From Diogma glabrata (taxonomy: Eukaryota; Arthropoda; Insecta; Diptera; Cylindrotomidae): a stretch of 64,000 bases of DNA. Both the position numbers and the translations under genes were made by a program. The stretch lies in NCBI GenBank assembly GCA_963693315.1, contig OY856186.1:280730346-280794345 (forward strand), given 5' to 3'. Numbering within the stretch: position 1 is the stretch's first letter; every line of letters begins with the position of its first letter. This document shows positions 14,895-25,904 of this stretch, piece by piece. The notes beneath the pieces were generated by a model. It saw nothing but the letters and a program-made list of their open reading frames with translations, did no database searches and had not been told where the DNA came from.

Positions 14895-15480
14895 ATTTTA
14901 AACCCGAAATCGTCGAAAAACTCTTGAGGGGGTTAAATATCAACAAAGCCTCTGGTCTAGACAAAATTCTCCTATTATTCTAAAATCATTTTTAAAATAA
15001 CTTGCTCTTACCAAAATTTTCTGCAAATCGAATAAATCTGGTATTTTACTTCACAGTCGTAAAGCTGATACAAAATTTCTCACCAACCTATACATTTCGG
15101 TATCCATCGATGGCTTTTCTTCTGAGCTTAAATTAATAAACGATGGTGTACCCCCATGCTTAGTTTTATTCCACACTCTGTTTTTAAAGTATATCAACGA
15201 ACTATTGAAAATCACTAGTAACCCAATAAATAGTTTTGCAGACGACAGTACTCTGCACAAACCCGTCCACCTATCTTCAAAGGGTAAAATGCACGAACGA
15301 ACAAATCCCACCTGGAGAGACGCTGTCATAAGTGTTAAACGAGGACCTAGAAAAAGTGGCCGATTGTGTGACAAAAATTTGGTCAATTTTAATTTCACCA
15401 GGCACTGACGCTCAATTGAAATCGAATGGGTAATATCTTAAAAATCTCGATACTAGATAGACCATTAAACACGTTAATGT
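14895..15480 (+). pseudogene. Decayed non-LTR (Jockey/R1-type) reverse transcriptase fragment
   Basis: Peptide islands in shifting frames read LNINKASGLDKI, then YTFRYPSM/SIDGFSSELKLINDGVPP, LFHTLFLKYINELL, NSFADDSTLH and, in another frame, NEDLEKVADC. These correspond in order to the RT palm and finger motifs of insect non-LTR elements: GVPQGS followed by LYIND, then the FADD catalytic box. Several stops and frameshifts separate them, so it is not functional. The N-terminal endonuclease and the C-terminal part are absent. The RT call is secure; the clade is a best guess. Confidence 0.75.
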
Positions 15481-16744
15481 TCAACAATACTGTACTCATA
15501 GAATGCAGAAACACTTCTTTGTTCTAAATACAGTATAAGTGAAATGATTGTTGAAATCATTTAGCTTCGATCAAAGAAACATTAACACCTCGGAACGGAT
15601 GTTGTTTTGGGAGACGATATTTATGTATTGTTGCGAGCCACTTATCACACAAGATCAACATATGTTTAAAATTTTTATTTTTGTTTTATTCCTCCACCGT
15701 CTCCTTTTCTAAACTCCTTTCAGTTTCTAATATTTGCTACTTAAATTCTTTTCCAATCATACCAATCCTATAATTATTCTATTACGTACAAATACATATT
15801 TCTCATTTTTATTTTAAATTTTATTCACCCTTTTTTAAAGTACAGAAGCAAGGGATTGACTACATAAGTGCAATTTAGAGAAAGTAAAAAAAAATCAATT
15901 TTCACTTATTTACTGTTAACTAATAATAGAGATACGACAAAATCGTTTGATAAAAATTCCATTTTTGTTGTTAATTCGAAAGAAAATTGAAGAGGACAAT
16001 TGGAAAATTTTCAATTAAGGGTGCTTGGTAGATAATCATAGTTGGAAAATTAAAGCTACTTCGCCCGTCTTTCTCTTTTTTTTATAAAAGAGTTTAAAGT
16101 AAACAAACAAATTTAAATTGCTTTCCTAACACAATATTTGTCATACACAAAATAAATCGTTGTGGAGCTACAAAAAAAAAAAAAATAAATAAAAGATAAT
16201 GAAAATTCTTCACTAAAATGATTTCAGATGGAACCAAATTACAAATTTTAATTTTTTTGTGTTATTTAGTTTTTTTTTTCATTTAACGATTGATGCATTA
16301 AGTCATACTGATTGTTTAAGGATTAACAGTTTTTTGCTATCTTCCAATTTTTTTTGTTATTTGGGGAAAACGGAGTTCTATCTTCGTTTTGTTTAATTAA
16401 TTTTTAACTCCATCAGCTTTTGTTATTGCTTATTTTAAAATTAAATCGATGTTATGCATTTTTTTTAGGGAATCAAAGATATAATAAATTTTTCGATTGT
16501 AATTGAGCTTTCTTAGTTACACTAAATTTAAAACAGGATGTCTATGACAATGGATTGATTGATTGATTTCCATATCGAATAGAATGTGTAAGTATTAAGT
16601 TTAGCTAGAATTCCTCAATAAGGTAGATTGGAACCTTATAGCTGTATTTTAATACCAACCATCTCTTTGAAAAAGATTTCAAACCTATAACAGTGATATG
16701 AAAAATAATCTCCAATGTAAAAACTGATATGTTGTTGAAGAAGC
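15481..16744. other. AT-rich DNA, nothing recognised
   Basis: T-rich and A-rich runs only. No long frame, inverted repeat or family motif was seen. Confidence 0.45.
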
Positions 16745-17105
16745 TAAGCTTTGAAGTACCGCATTTTATTCGCCTATATATTAAAGTGGTACTTTATTAC
16801 TTTGATTTGAGGCCGTAAAGTGTCACTTTTTAACCATATATTTTGTTGTCGTAGTTACGTCCAAAAAATTAAAAAATATTTGTATTTGTTTAAATTCTAT
16901 AAAAAACAGAAATTTTTATGAAATCAACCTTTAAAATCAAAACTTTATTAACCAATTAAAATAATTGTTATTATTTATTGTCATAGTTATACAATTATTT
17001 TGAAAAAAAAAATAACAAATATTTTGTTAAAGGTTACTTGTTCAACATATTTTCATTTCAAAATTTATGCAAAATTATAACTTTGATTTAGAATAAACAA
17101 CTATT
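16745..17105. repeat. Dispersed repeat family, copy A
   Basis: Ordered phrases define the family: CGCCTATATATTAAAGTGG, CGTAAAGTGTCACTTTT, TAGTTACGTCCAAAAAA, CCAATTAAAATAATTGTTAT and ATTTATGCAAAATT. The same order is seen at 17270-17409 plus 18157-18290 (copy B, interrupted) and at 43460-43705 (copy C, lacking the first part). It has no coding capacity. Nature unknown. Confidence 0.65.
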
Positions 17106-17409
17106 TTAAAATATTTTGCTAGCGGCGCTTAAAAAATATTATATGAGGCACAGACGTATGTAAGCTATTTTGGACTTAATGTGGCCTCGATTTGCGCCTC
17201 GATTTGCAAACTCTACATACGTCCAAAGTTTTTAGCTTTACGTCCTTGCACCATATTGTACTATTAATATATCGTCAAATATTTTTTCTTCGCCTACATA
17301 TTAAAGTGTTGCATTATTACTGTAATTTGCGGTCGTAAAGTGTCACTTTTGACTTTATATTGTGTATTCATAGTTACGTCCAAAAAAGTAAAAAACACAT
17401 AAATTTGTA

Positions 17410-18156
17410 AGTTTTCCAGAATATAATGAAATGAGTAACATTAAATTCTTGTGATCCGTTTTATAATTTCAGGTTCTTTGACAAATTATTAAAATAATAT
17501 TTATCCAATCAATAGATCAATTTTTCAAATGAATATATTTTATTTTATTTGAATATTTCGACCCTTATTTGGGGTCCTCCTCAGCACTACAATAAAAACA
17601 ATTAAAATTAAAATAAACTAACAATAATAATTAAACAATTTACCACATCAACAACATATAACAAAGTAAAAGTACAACTAACAGAGGATGATAGGAAATT
17701 CTAATTAAAACAGAAATAGTAAAATAAACTAAATTAAATTAAAAATTGTCTGGTCGGCAAAATAATTAAAATAAGTACAATAAAAATTGACTTGGTTTGA
17801 TACTTGACTAAAACTATATTAATTAAAACGAAATGGTAATGTAAGTCGAAATGTAGATGTCCTATAGATCATCACAGATAAATTGTGTATGATAATCGAA
17901 TTATTATAACCTGTATATTATTTCATTTTTATATATATATAAAGACTCAATAGTTAGACGTTTAGGTAAATACTTCTGCATCGCTAATATTTTTGTGTTA
18001 TCAAAATCAAATGTATGGTGCAAATTTTTTGTATGTTATGCTGCTGCTGTTTGATTTTGTTTATTTATTTTAGATGAGCTGTCATTTTTATGCTGTTTCA
18101 ATCTGTTTTTGAGTTTCTGGCCGGTCTGGCCAACATAAATACTAGTGCAATCCTTG
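17410..18156 (-). mobile_element. Penelope-like element, 5'-truncated 3' end
   Basis: On the minus strand the fragment encodes the end of a GIY-YIG endonuclease, followed by a 3' tail. The tail contains a hairpin of the type GAGGACCCCAAATAAGGGTC and an A/T-rich end, typical of Penelope 3' tails. It is flanked by the 14-bp direct repeat CACATAAATTTGTA (17396-17409, 18157-18170). No reverse transcriptase part is present. Confidence 0.75.
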
Positions 18157-18170
18157 CACATAAATTTGTA
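17918..18170 (-). pseudogene. GIY-YIG endonuclease fragment of a Penelope-like element
   Basis: Reading down the minus strand from 18170 gives YKFMCKDCTSIYVGQTGQ, then KLKNRLKQHKNDSSS. After one frameshift following an Ala run it continues as LHHTFDFDNTKILAMQKYLP and RLTIESLYIYKNE. The C-x2-C pair, the IYVGQTG box and the HTFDFDNTKIL / R-x-ESLYI segments are in the order found in Penelope-like C-terminal domains, which nick DNA to start reverse transcription. The frameshift and missing RT make it inactive. The first four codons lie inside the flanking 14-bp repeat. Confidence 0.78.
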
Positions 18171-18290
18171 TAAATTATATAAAAAATAAAAACTTTTATC
18201 AAAGCAATCTTTCAATTCGAAATTTTATAATCCAATCAAAATATTTGTTATTTTTTTTGTCATATAAATTGTCATATAAAAAATAAAATA

Positions 18291-18779
18291 TAAAAATGTA
18301 GTTTATTTAATAAACGAAACTTATAAATAGGTCTAAAAAGTTTATATTATCAAATATATAGCTTATTATTATGAAAGCATTCTATATGAATTGATATTAG
18401 TTAACTTAAATACTTAACCTTATCAAAATTTTAATAGGGTGGTATGCAGTCAATAAACTTTAATATGAAATTTTATAAATAATGAATATATTAACTTTAT
18501 AATATTTTGGCTGAGGATTTATATAAATACCTAAAATTGATCAATTTTATACTTTTTTTTCAACTGTGTAGGTATAGCTTATTTGGTCCGCTCTCATATG
18601 CCTTGGTATCCTATTATTTATATAATCAAATTAAATTAAATCAATGCATGAAGTTTAAATTTAACTTCAACTTTTCATTACAACGTTCTTATTAATTTAA
18701 AATATTCATTTAAAAATATTTTTTAAACACAACTTTTGATTTGAAATTATAATTGTAATACTAATCCCAATATTATAAA
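18291..18779. other. AT-rich DNA, nothing recognised
   Basis: A 62-codon frame at 18507-18695 has no motif. No repeat partner was found in the window. Confidence 0.4.
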
Positions 18780-19030
18780 TAATTATGGGGTCAACTAGTG
18801 ATGGTGTAATAGGAGGTAAACCGTAAAGGTCTACCAGTTGGCCAGGCACACCATACCCTGCCACTAGCTCTCCGAGTGGAGGTTCTAGACTAACCTCACT
18901 AATAATAGAAATTTTGAATACACGAGCCAATACACTCGCGTGCCTACATCATCACCCAAGATCTCCAGAAAGGAGATCCGTCAGGTCCCAACCCTCCTCA
19001 AACTATATGACCTAGCCGATCATTGTAATA
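18780..19030. other. GC-richer island, probable old element fragment
   Basis: Base composition changes sharply from the AT-rich surroundings and phrases such as GAGATCCGTCAGGTCCCAAC appear. A minus-strand frame at 18930-18706 covers half of it but matches nothing I recognise. It may be a fragment of a non-LTR element or SINE tail. No second copy occurs in the window. Confidence 0.3.
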
Positions 19031-19285
19031 TTAAACCAGCTATAGGTAAAGTTATAAACAGGTAAAATAAAATAAATAATTACTTCCCTGCCCAAGCGAT
19101 GATCCGCTGAGTATTCCATGCGATAATAATTAGGGGATTTCCGTTTTTTTTTGAAAGTATTATTGATGTTTCTGAGTCTTCAGTTAACTGCAATGTACAC
19201 CCATCATTTGAGTTATCCAGAATATATGGTTTTATATAACCAAAATCGCATAATTCAAGTGCCGCATAATTCAAGGGTTATCTGT

Positions 19286-19844
19286 ATTTCAAACCATTAT
19301 TTCTACCGCTTTTTCGATTTTATCCCACCAGATGTCTCACTGAAGTAAGTTCTAGTTGATTACAAAGATAGCGTAAATGTTAGTTTTATTAAAGATTCAA
19401 TCCTTTCCAATTGGTATAGTAGACAATTTGGACATTTTCCATACAAATCTAAAATCTAACGCTAGATCAACCGCTATTTCTAACGCTAATCTAGCGTTAG
19501 ATAAATGGTAAAATTCGGTTAATTTTAGTACAAATTATGGTTTTAATTTAATACCATTCAAAAGTTAAGACAAACATTTAGTACAAAAGACCATAATATA
19601 CCCACATCCATTTCTCTAACGCTAGACTAGCGTTAGATATAGCGGTTGATCTAGCGTTAGATTAGCGTTAGATTAGCGTTAGATTTGTATAGGAAATGTC
19701 CAAATCGTCTACCGCTATACTGTTTAGAAAGGAGTGAATCTTGAATAAACCGTTTTCGCCATCTTCGAAATCAACTAGAACTAACTTCAGTAAGACCCCT
19801 GGTGGGGAAAAGTCGAAAAAGCAATAGAAATAATTCTTTCAAAT
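19286..19844. mobile_element. Foldback element, about 250 bp arms rich in TCTAACGCTA
   Basis: The left arm (about 19286-19500) and right arm (about 19620-19844) are inverse copies. Shared phrases on both arms include TTATTTCTA-CGCTTTTTCGA, ACTGAAGT-AGTTCTAGTTGATT and ATTTGGACATTT. The inner part of each arm has several ten-base units TCTAACGCTA or its inverse CTAGCGTTAGA around ATCAACCGCTAT. The spacer of about 100 bp has no frame. No clear target duplication is visible, so the outer limits are approximate. Confidence 0.8.
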
Positions 19845-20402
19845 AATATTATTTTTTGATAGACAAAAATAACACAAATAAAATTTAAGATTTTTTCTTT
19901 ATTTGATTGAACAAAATAAGTACATTTAATAATAAAATATTTACAGTTTAACTTGTAAATTTCTAAGTTTTAAGTTTTAATTTGTTAGTTTTAATTTCTT
20001 GTTAAAAGCCAAAAATCTAACTGTCAGTTGAAATTTGAAACCTGAAAAAAGCTGAAATATTTAATTTAAGCGAATTCGTTGCATTAGAACATTAAAATAA
20101 AATTTTAATAAATTTTTACGTACCCTATATATGGCTACCGCTATTAAATTATTATTACTAAGTAATAATAAATAGGTATATTTATATATTTTGTATATAT
20201 ATCGCCGCGCTGGCTACTTAATTTTAAACTTCGAAATCAAATTTATTATAAATGTTTTTTGTTTTAGAAACAAAAGAATACACAATAAATGCTTATTGCA
20301 ATTGCAGATGGATGACAGTCATATTATTATTATTCAAATCGTACAAAAAGATTTATAATTTAGAGCGGAGACACATATTTCATTAAAATATTATTTATAG
20401 GT
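19845..20402. other. AT-rich DNA, nothing recognised
   Basis: Repeated TTAAGTTTTAATTTG-like phrases are present near 19970, but no gene or element could be supported. Confidence 0.45.
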
Positions 20403-21003
20403 GGGCTATTATTTTGAAAACGTACATCGAAAAAAAAACAACTATTTTTTAAAAATCTGAAATTTTGATATTTTGTTGGTATTGACGAAAGGAAAAAAGT
20501 AATTTCTGCTTTTATTTTTTGTGTACTCTGAATCGGAGTTATGCGCGGTTGAATTTTGAGGCTTTTTCACGTAGTTTTTGGTAATGGTGGCAATGTTTTG
20601 TGAATAGGTGCCACAAATTTCATCCGACTTACGTATATTTTTGCAAGCAAAAAGGAAAATAATTGAATAATTGAAATAAGTAAGTTTAAAATTAATAACT
20701 TTTCTCTTTTCCGCTAGGCGGCGCGTAAAACCTTGTTTTACTTCAAAGCTCATATCTCAAAAAGTAGGCTTTTTTTTTTTTTGTTTTTCACAAATTTTAA
20801 AGTAAACATATGCAACTATGAAATTGAGAAATAAAAAGTCAGCAATTCAATATGGATTTTTTCTTACGATTTTTTAAAGTTTGGTATATGAAAAATTCAC
20901 ATGTGTTTTTTTATTAAGTTAATAATCCTGTACTAAATGTGGATCTAATAAATTAAACATTTCATATTTTAACACCTGCAATAAATTTGAACCATTTTTT
21001 GTG
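20403..21003. repeat. Left terminal inverted arm, copy B
   Basis: Inverse of 22655-23264 and direct copy of the copy A left arm. It contains an antisense frame of 103 codons starting at 20753. Confidence 0.88.
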
Positions 21004-21254
21004 TATTTCTGATTGAGAAACAGGTTTTTATTCAGAATAAGAATTGGGGAGATCCCAATGATCGAAGATTTCGTTATAATTTCAACATCACCAACACTAA
21101 CATTAGAAAAAAACATTAAAAAAATATTTTTCCTATAAACATTATAATTTAATCAATATTATAAATAAATACATTAAAAAATTAATTTATATATTTTTTT
21201 TTGCCTTTAAATTGAAATATTTATGATCATCAGAAAAAGAAAACATTTTGGCAA

Positions 21255-22280
21255 TTATTTTATCGGGTGTAGTGTTATCCGGTAAAAAACAGTGGAATCC
21301 TTGAGTTCTTTGTTTTCTTCCAAGAACATTTCGTAGATGTCGGTGAGGGTCCATAACACCAACCGCTTTGATTTCTTAATTTTTGTCGATCCTTCTGTAA
21401 TAGTAACAACATCTTTAAGGCCAGGCATTGTTCTACTAATTTACTCTGATAAGAAGTATGTTTGAATTTGTTTTACTATATTTTGTGACAAACTGTGCAC
21501 TTGTTTGCTTTGAGGCCAACTGTAAGGACCTACTGTTTCCAACAGATCCATGGCGAATTCTACCAGTCGTCTTGATGCATTAAATTCATCCTGGATACGT
21601 TGATTTGACCAAAATTTACGTGGTAGAGTTGTCAACAAAAACACTTGTTTTGATTTACAGCTGGCATCTTTAAACTCTTTTTTAAGGTTCATAAGCCATG
21701 ATGTATATTCACATTCCTCGTTTGGTGATAACACTTTAACTGAATCTACTTGAAATATTCTTTGACTTATTGCCGATGTGACACTTGCAATTTTTTTATA
21801 ACTTCCTGTTGTAATATGATTTTGTTTGATAGGAGATTTGGCTAACCTTCCAAGAACATTGTTAATATCTTCTAAAATGTCATTAAGTAGTTCAGGAACT
21901 GGTGGAGATATAGTATCAACCGAAACTGGTGATGGATCAAAAGATGCTGGAGGTATTTGAATATTTTCGTTCGTTGGAACATTTTCAACATCCTGATTTA
22001 TAGAAATAATTTCACTTTCGATAGTTTCCGAACATGAAAGCTGCTGTATAGAAAATATTAGTTGCATATGAATTTTTATTCATTTTAATAAAATAATTAA
22101 ATTTACCTTATTTTTATAGATATTAGTGCGACATGTTTCACATATAAACTGGTCATCACGCAAAGTAAAATTTAGGGTCGCAGCTTTTTGAATAACAGCT
22201 GGTGTGACCAGTTTCACATTTTTTGATGTCCGCTGATGATTTTTGAGAACGTACAAGTTACAGCACAATTTGAAAGGCGT
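21255..22280 (-). pseudogene. Broken transposase-like gene of the long-TIR element
   Basis: Homologue of the 7813-8832 gene with the same intron. The start codon has changed from ATG to ACG (22280-22278). In exon 2 a Glu codon of the SEE segment has become TAA, ending the frame at 21441, about 60 residues earlier than copy A. A six-base insertion adds two residues after VDSV. The downstream coding sequence (the MPG-K-D and KRLVL region) is still present past the stop. Confidence 0.8.
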
Positions 22281-22654
22281 TTCTATTATTATCTTTTCTA
22301 AACGTTGTGTCTTCTAAATATTTTGGAATATAATTGATTATAAGGCAATCCAATCAATATATATATACCCTTGAAATAGTTTTGACATAGGTAGAATCAG
22401 GTAAAATTAGGTAGGTACAATTTAATATATTTTGATTGGATGCAAGTATAATTTGGTCAAAAATCGTTTGTGGGCGTCATTAGAAATTTTAAATGTTAAA
22501 ATTATGAGCCTCTAATGAGATTTTAATTAGTAGGGGCTGAATAGACATTTTTTAAAATGAATAAACATTTTACACACCCTTTTAATAATTTAAATTCCTT
22601 TATTTTACCACTTAACTTAAATTAATTTTTAATAAGTTTTTAACCATTTAACCG

Positions 22655-23264
22655 CACAGAAAATGGTTCAAATTTATTGCAGGTGTTAAAATATGAAATG
22701 TTTAATTTATTAGATCCACATTTAGTACAGGATTATTAACTTAATGAAAAAACACATGTGAATTTTTCATATACCAAACTTTAAAAAATCGTAAGAAAAA
22801 ATCCATATTGAATTGCTGACTTTTTATTTCTCAATTTCATAGTTGCATATGTTTACTTTAAAATTTGTGAAAAACAAAAAAAAAAAAAGCCTACTTTTTG
22901 AGATATGAGCTTTGAAGTAAACCAAGGTTTTACGCGCCGCCTAGCGGAAAAGAGAAAAGTTATTAATTTTAAACTTACTTATTTCAATTATTCAATTATT
23001 TTCCTTTTTACTTGCAAAAATATACGTAAGTCGGATGAAATTTGTGGCACCTATTCACAAAACATTGCCACCATTACCAAAAACTACGTGAAAAAGCCTC
23101 AAAATTCAACCGCGCATAACTCCGATTCAGAGTACACAAAAAATAAAAGCAGAAATTACTTTTTTCCTTTCGTCAATGCCAACAATATATCAAAATTTCA
23201 GATTTTTTAAAAATCAAAAATTTAAAAATCAACAAAAAAATGTACGTTTTCAAAATAATAGCCC
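22655..23264. repeat. Right terminal inverted arm, copy B
   Basis: Inverse of 20403-21003. It carries a plus-strand frame of 101 codons from 22905. Confidence 0.88.
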
Positions 23265-23327
23265 AGGTATAAAATTATTGAAAAACAAAACGTAGCTTAG
23301 AATTTTGCGTAAAACTGTCCTGCACGT

Positions 23328-23497
23328 CTATTCCGGCATTTCCCGGGGAATTGGGAATTGAGAAAAAAGTGCAATAAATGAAATAAAGAAATATTTTTTA
23401 ATACTAATTTGTTATTTCCCGCGGCACGGAATACTAGTTATGAAAAAATTGCTATAATTTATTTCTCAATTCCTATTTCACGATGTACCGGAATAGG
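23328..23497. repeat. Short inverted repeat, candidate MITE
   Basis: TATTCCGG ... GGAATTGGGAATTGAGAAA at the left pairs with GAGAAATAGGAATT-like and CCGGAATA phrases at the right (inverse strand TATTCCGGTACATC ... GGAATTGAGAAA), with a three-base gap. The element would be about 170 bp. No target duplication is evident. Confidence 0.45.
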
Positions 23498-24577
23498 GCT
23501 ACTGGAACTGGGTAGGTTTATATTATCGGTAAAACAGGTAAAACATGGATGACTTTTCCAAGTCTCAAAAATATAAAAACAATAATTTGTTTTTTCTACT
23601 TGCTAATACTAGATACATCTAGTATATGTTTTGTATACTAATTTTACACAATACAAAAAAATTTATTATATGTTTAGCTAAAGCTTTCGAAATTACACAC
23701 AAGACATAAACCCTTTTCATAAACCAAATTGCTTTTTCGAACACTGAAACTTTTCTTTCAAAAGCAATAAAACTGTAAAATTAGAGTTTTGTTTATAACT
23801 CAAATAAAATGCAGCTTTGTGCTTTTGACTTTTTTAGTTTTGCTAAAACAAGGTAAAACGAAAATTTTTAGAACTAAAATTTTCGGTAAATGGACATTTA
23901 ATTTCACTTTTGTAGATTTCCTAATTGCAGTCAAGACTCGAGAACCAATAATTTTATATCAAAAATTTGATAAACTCTTTTAGTGTTCTACTTGGGCTTT
24001 GTATATGAATTACAAAGATTTACATTCAATAAGTTGAAACATAAATACATATTCACGTTTTTCATTTCAATAAAATAAAAATTAATTCTTTTTAATTGTT
24101 TCTTCGTTTCATTCATTAGATTTTCTTAAAACAATACAAAATGAATGATTTTTCTAAGATAAAGATATATTTTGATACTTTTTAAAAGATTTGCTGAAGA
24201 GGAAATGTTTATTATAAAAAATTATTAAAATTTTTCTTAGAATTTTTCTATATTTATCTTAATAAATTTCATTATTTTTCTATCAGAAATTGCTTTGTAA
24301 TTAATTATTATCGTTAAATGAATTCTACGTCGGAATAGAAAGTGGTAACGTGTTTTAGGATACTATCAGGACCGCGTTTACGATTTGTGTGGTTTAAGGG
24401 AACTTCTAAATGCACTCGCTACAACTGTGGAATAAAACAAATACCGTTTAATGTTTTTTTTGTCGAGGCGACCAGGTAGTCAAAGCCTAACATGTTGACT
24501 GCTAAGTACTTCATGCTATCTTAATCAGTATGGCATATGCTGTATATGTCTCTTCCTCTCAAGAAGTGTGAGTGTTG
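23498..24577. other. AT-rich DNA, nothing recognised
   Basis: Short frames only (for example 23789-23983), without motifs. Confidence 0.45.
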
Positions 24578-24856
24578 TTAGATTATCTTAATCGAGCGCC
24601 CTCGTGATCCTCTCAATCGACTCTGAATAATTTTCGTAAACTTTTTGTTGTTTTCCAGATAAATTTTGCTTACGAGATAAAGGTGCTTTGACTTCGTACA
24701 GAGTCCAATCGATTTTTCAATCAAGTTTTCAAGGCTGCCTGACGTCATGGTAAAATCGGATAAGCTTTTTTTAATGATGTAGGGCTCCCTCCTGAAGCGT
24801 TGATATTTTTGTGCGTAACTTTTTAAAAAATAAGGTAATAAGAAAATAAGACCCAC
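24578..24856 (-). other. Possible old coding fragment, unknown family
   Basis: A 92-codon minus-strand frame lies in a patch of DNA less AT-rich than its surroundings, with a mixed residue composition (KSLSDFTMTSGSLENLIEKS near the middle). I recognise no domain. The extent of the richer patch (about 24360-24830) exceeds the frame, suggesting a remnant of a larger element. Confidence 0.25.
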
Positions 24857-24890
24857 CTATCAATATAGTACTATGATAATAAATAATTAT

Positions 24891-25203
24891 GGGCTATTAT
24901 TTTGAAAACTTTCATCGAAAAAAAATCGACTACTTCTAAGAAATCTGAAATTTTGATATATTGTTGGTATTGACGAAAGAAAAATAGTATATTTTCCTAC
25001 AAGAGATAAAAACACCATCACCAAAACTACGTGAAAAAGCTTGAAAAATTCAACCGCTCATAACTCCGATTCAGAGTACTCAAAAAATAAAAAAAGAAAT
25101 CATTTTTTTTTTCTTTTGTCAATATCAACAATATATCAAAATTTCAGATTTTTTAAAAATTAAAAAATCGACAAAAAAATTTACGTTTTCAAAATAATAG
25201 CCC
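24891..25203. mobile_element. 313 bp MITE derived from the long-TIR element
   Basis: The ends GGGCTATTATTTTGAAAAC and its inverse are identical to the termini of the 2.86 kb elements. Interior phrases (AAAACTACGTGAAAAAGC, ATAACTCCGATTCAGAGTAC) match the arm sequence. It is an internal deletion derivative that keeps only parts of both arms. Its flanks do not show a clear 4-bp duplication. Confidence 0.85.
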
Positions 25204-25630
25204 ATGTATAAAATAATTCAAACAACTTTATGTTTAGAGTGTTAAATAAGTTTTATCGTTTTTTAAGGTTGTTTATTTCTATGTCTTTTGTGTTTCGTTT
25301 CATGTTGTTAGTGTCTGAAACCCTCGCACATAGCATTAAAAGCTCTATACTGTCAATTGTTACGAAGCAGTTGTATCTGAAATAACTCCATCCGCATTTA
25401 CCAATTCGATATTGTCGATATATCTTATCGATTTGTCACTTCATGATACACAATCAATTCAATTGTTGTTTCTTTTTCATTTTTTCCTCGCGTTTTTTTT
25501 AGTTTTTTTTTTACATATATACTGATAAAATATATATTTTTATTCTTTGTTTTTATTGGAGGGCCTTGCGCCTTATAGTTCAAGTAGCACTGCGACCTGA
25601 AGGTTTATTGTGCTTACCTTAATTGTGTTA
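25204..25630. other. Intervening DNA, nothing recognised
   Basis: T-rich tracts near 25490-25550. No gene or repeat partner seen. Confidence 0.45.
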
Positions 25631-25904
25631 TTATTCATTCGTCGTCAATTCAATTACTGGTTGCATTCTGTAATCCAAGTTGAGACTTTTAATAAAATTA
25701 ATTAACTCAATTGGAGTGACATGTTGTAGTAGTCGAAGTGTTAGGCTTCTATGACCAAGTTGGTCACATCTGTGCCAAGAGTGTTCAGGACAGCTGCAGA
25801 GGACTTGTTCAATCGTTTCCGCGTTTGAATAGCAGAATCATGTCGGAAACAACAAGACACATTTTGTTTAGATGGTGGTTTAACGGCCCATGTAGAGTAA
25901 CGCA

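Larger units (their letters stand above)
17270..18290. repeat. Dispersed repeat family, copy B, split by a Penelope-like insertion
   Basis: The left half (to 17409) ends in the phrase TACGTCCAAAAAAGTAAAAA followed by CACATAAATTTGTA. The right half resumes at 18157 with the same 14 bases and continues with the phrases that follow in copies A and C (TTATCAAAGCAATCTTTCAA, CCAATCAAAATATTTGTTAT). The intervening 747 bp is the Penelope-like fragment. Confidence 0.6.
20403..23264 (-). mobile_element. Long-TIR DNA transposon, copy B
   Basis: Same organisation and near-identical sequence as 6965-9822, in the same orientation, 13.4 kb away. The 4-bp duplication AGGT (20399-20402, 23265-23268) differs from that of copy A, so the two are independent insertions and not a segmental duplication. 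The arms are 20403-21003 and 22655-23264. The internal gene is broken. Confidence 0.88.
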
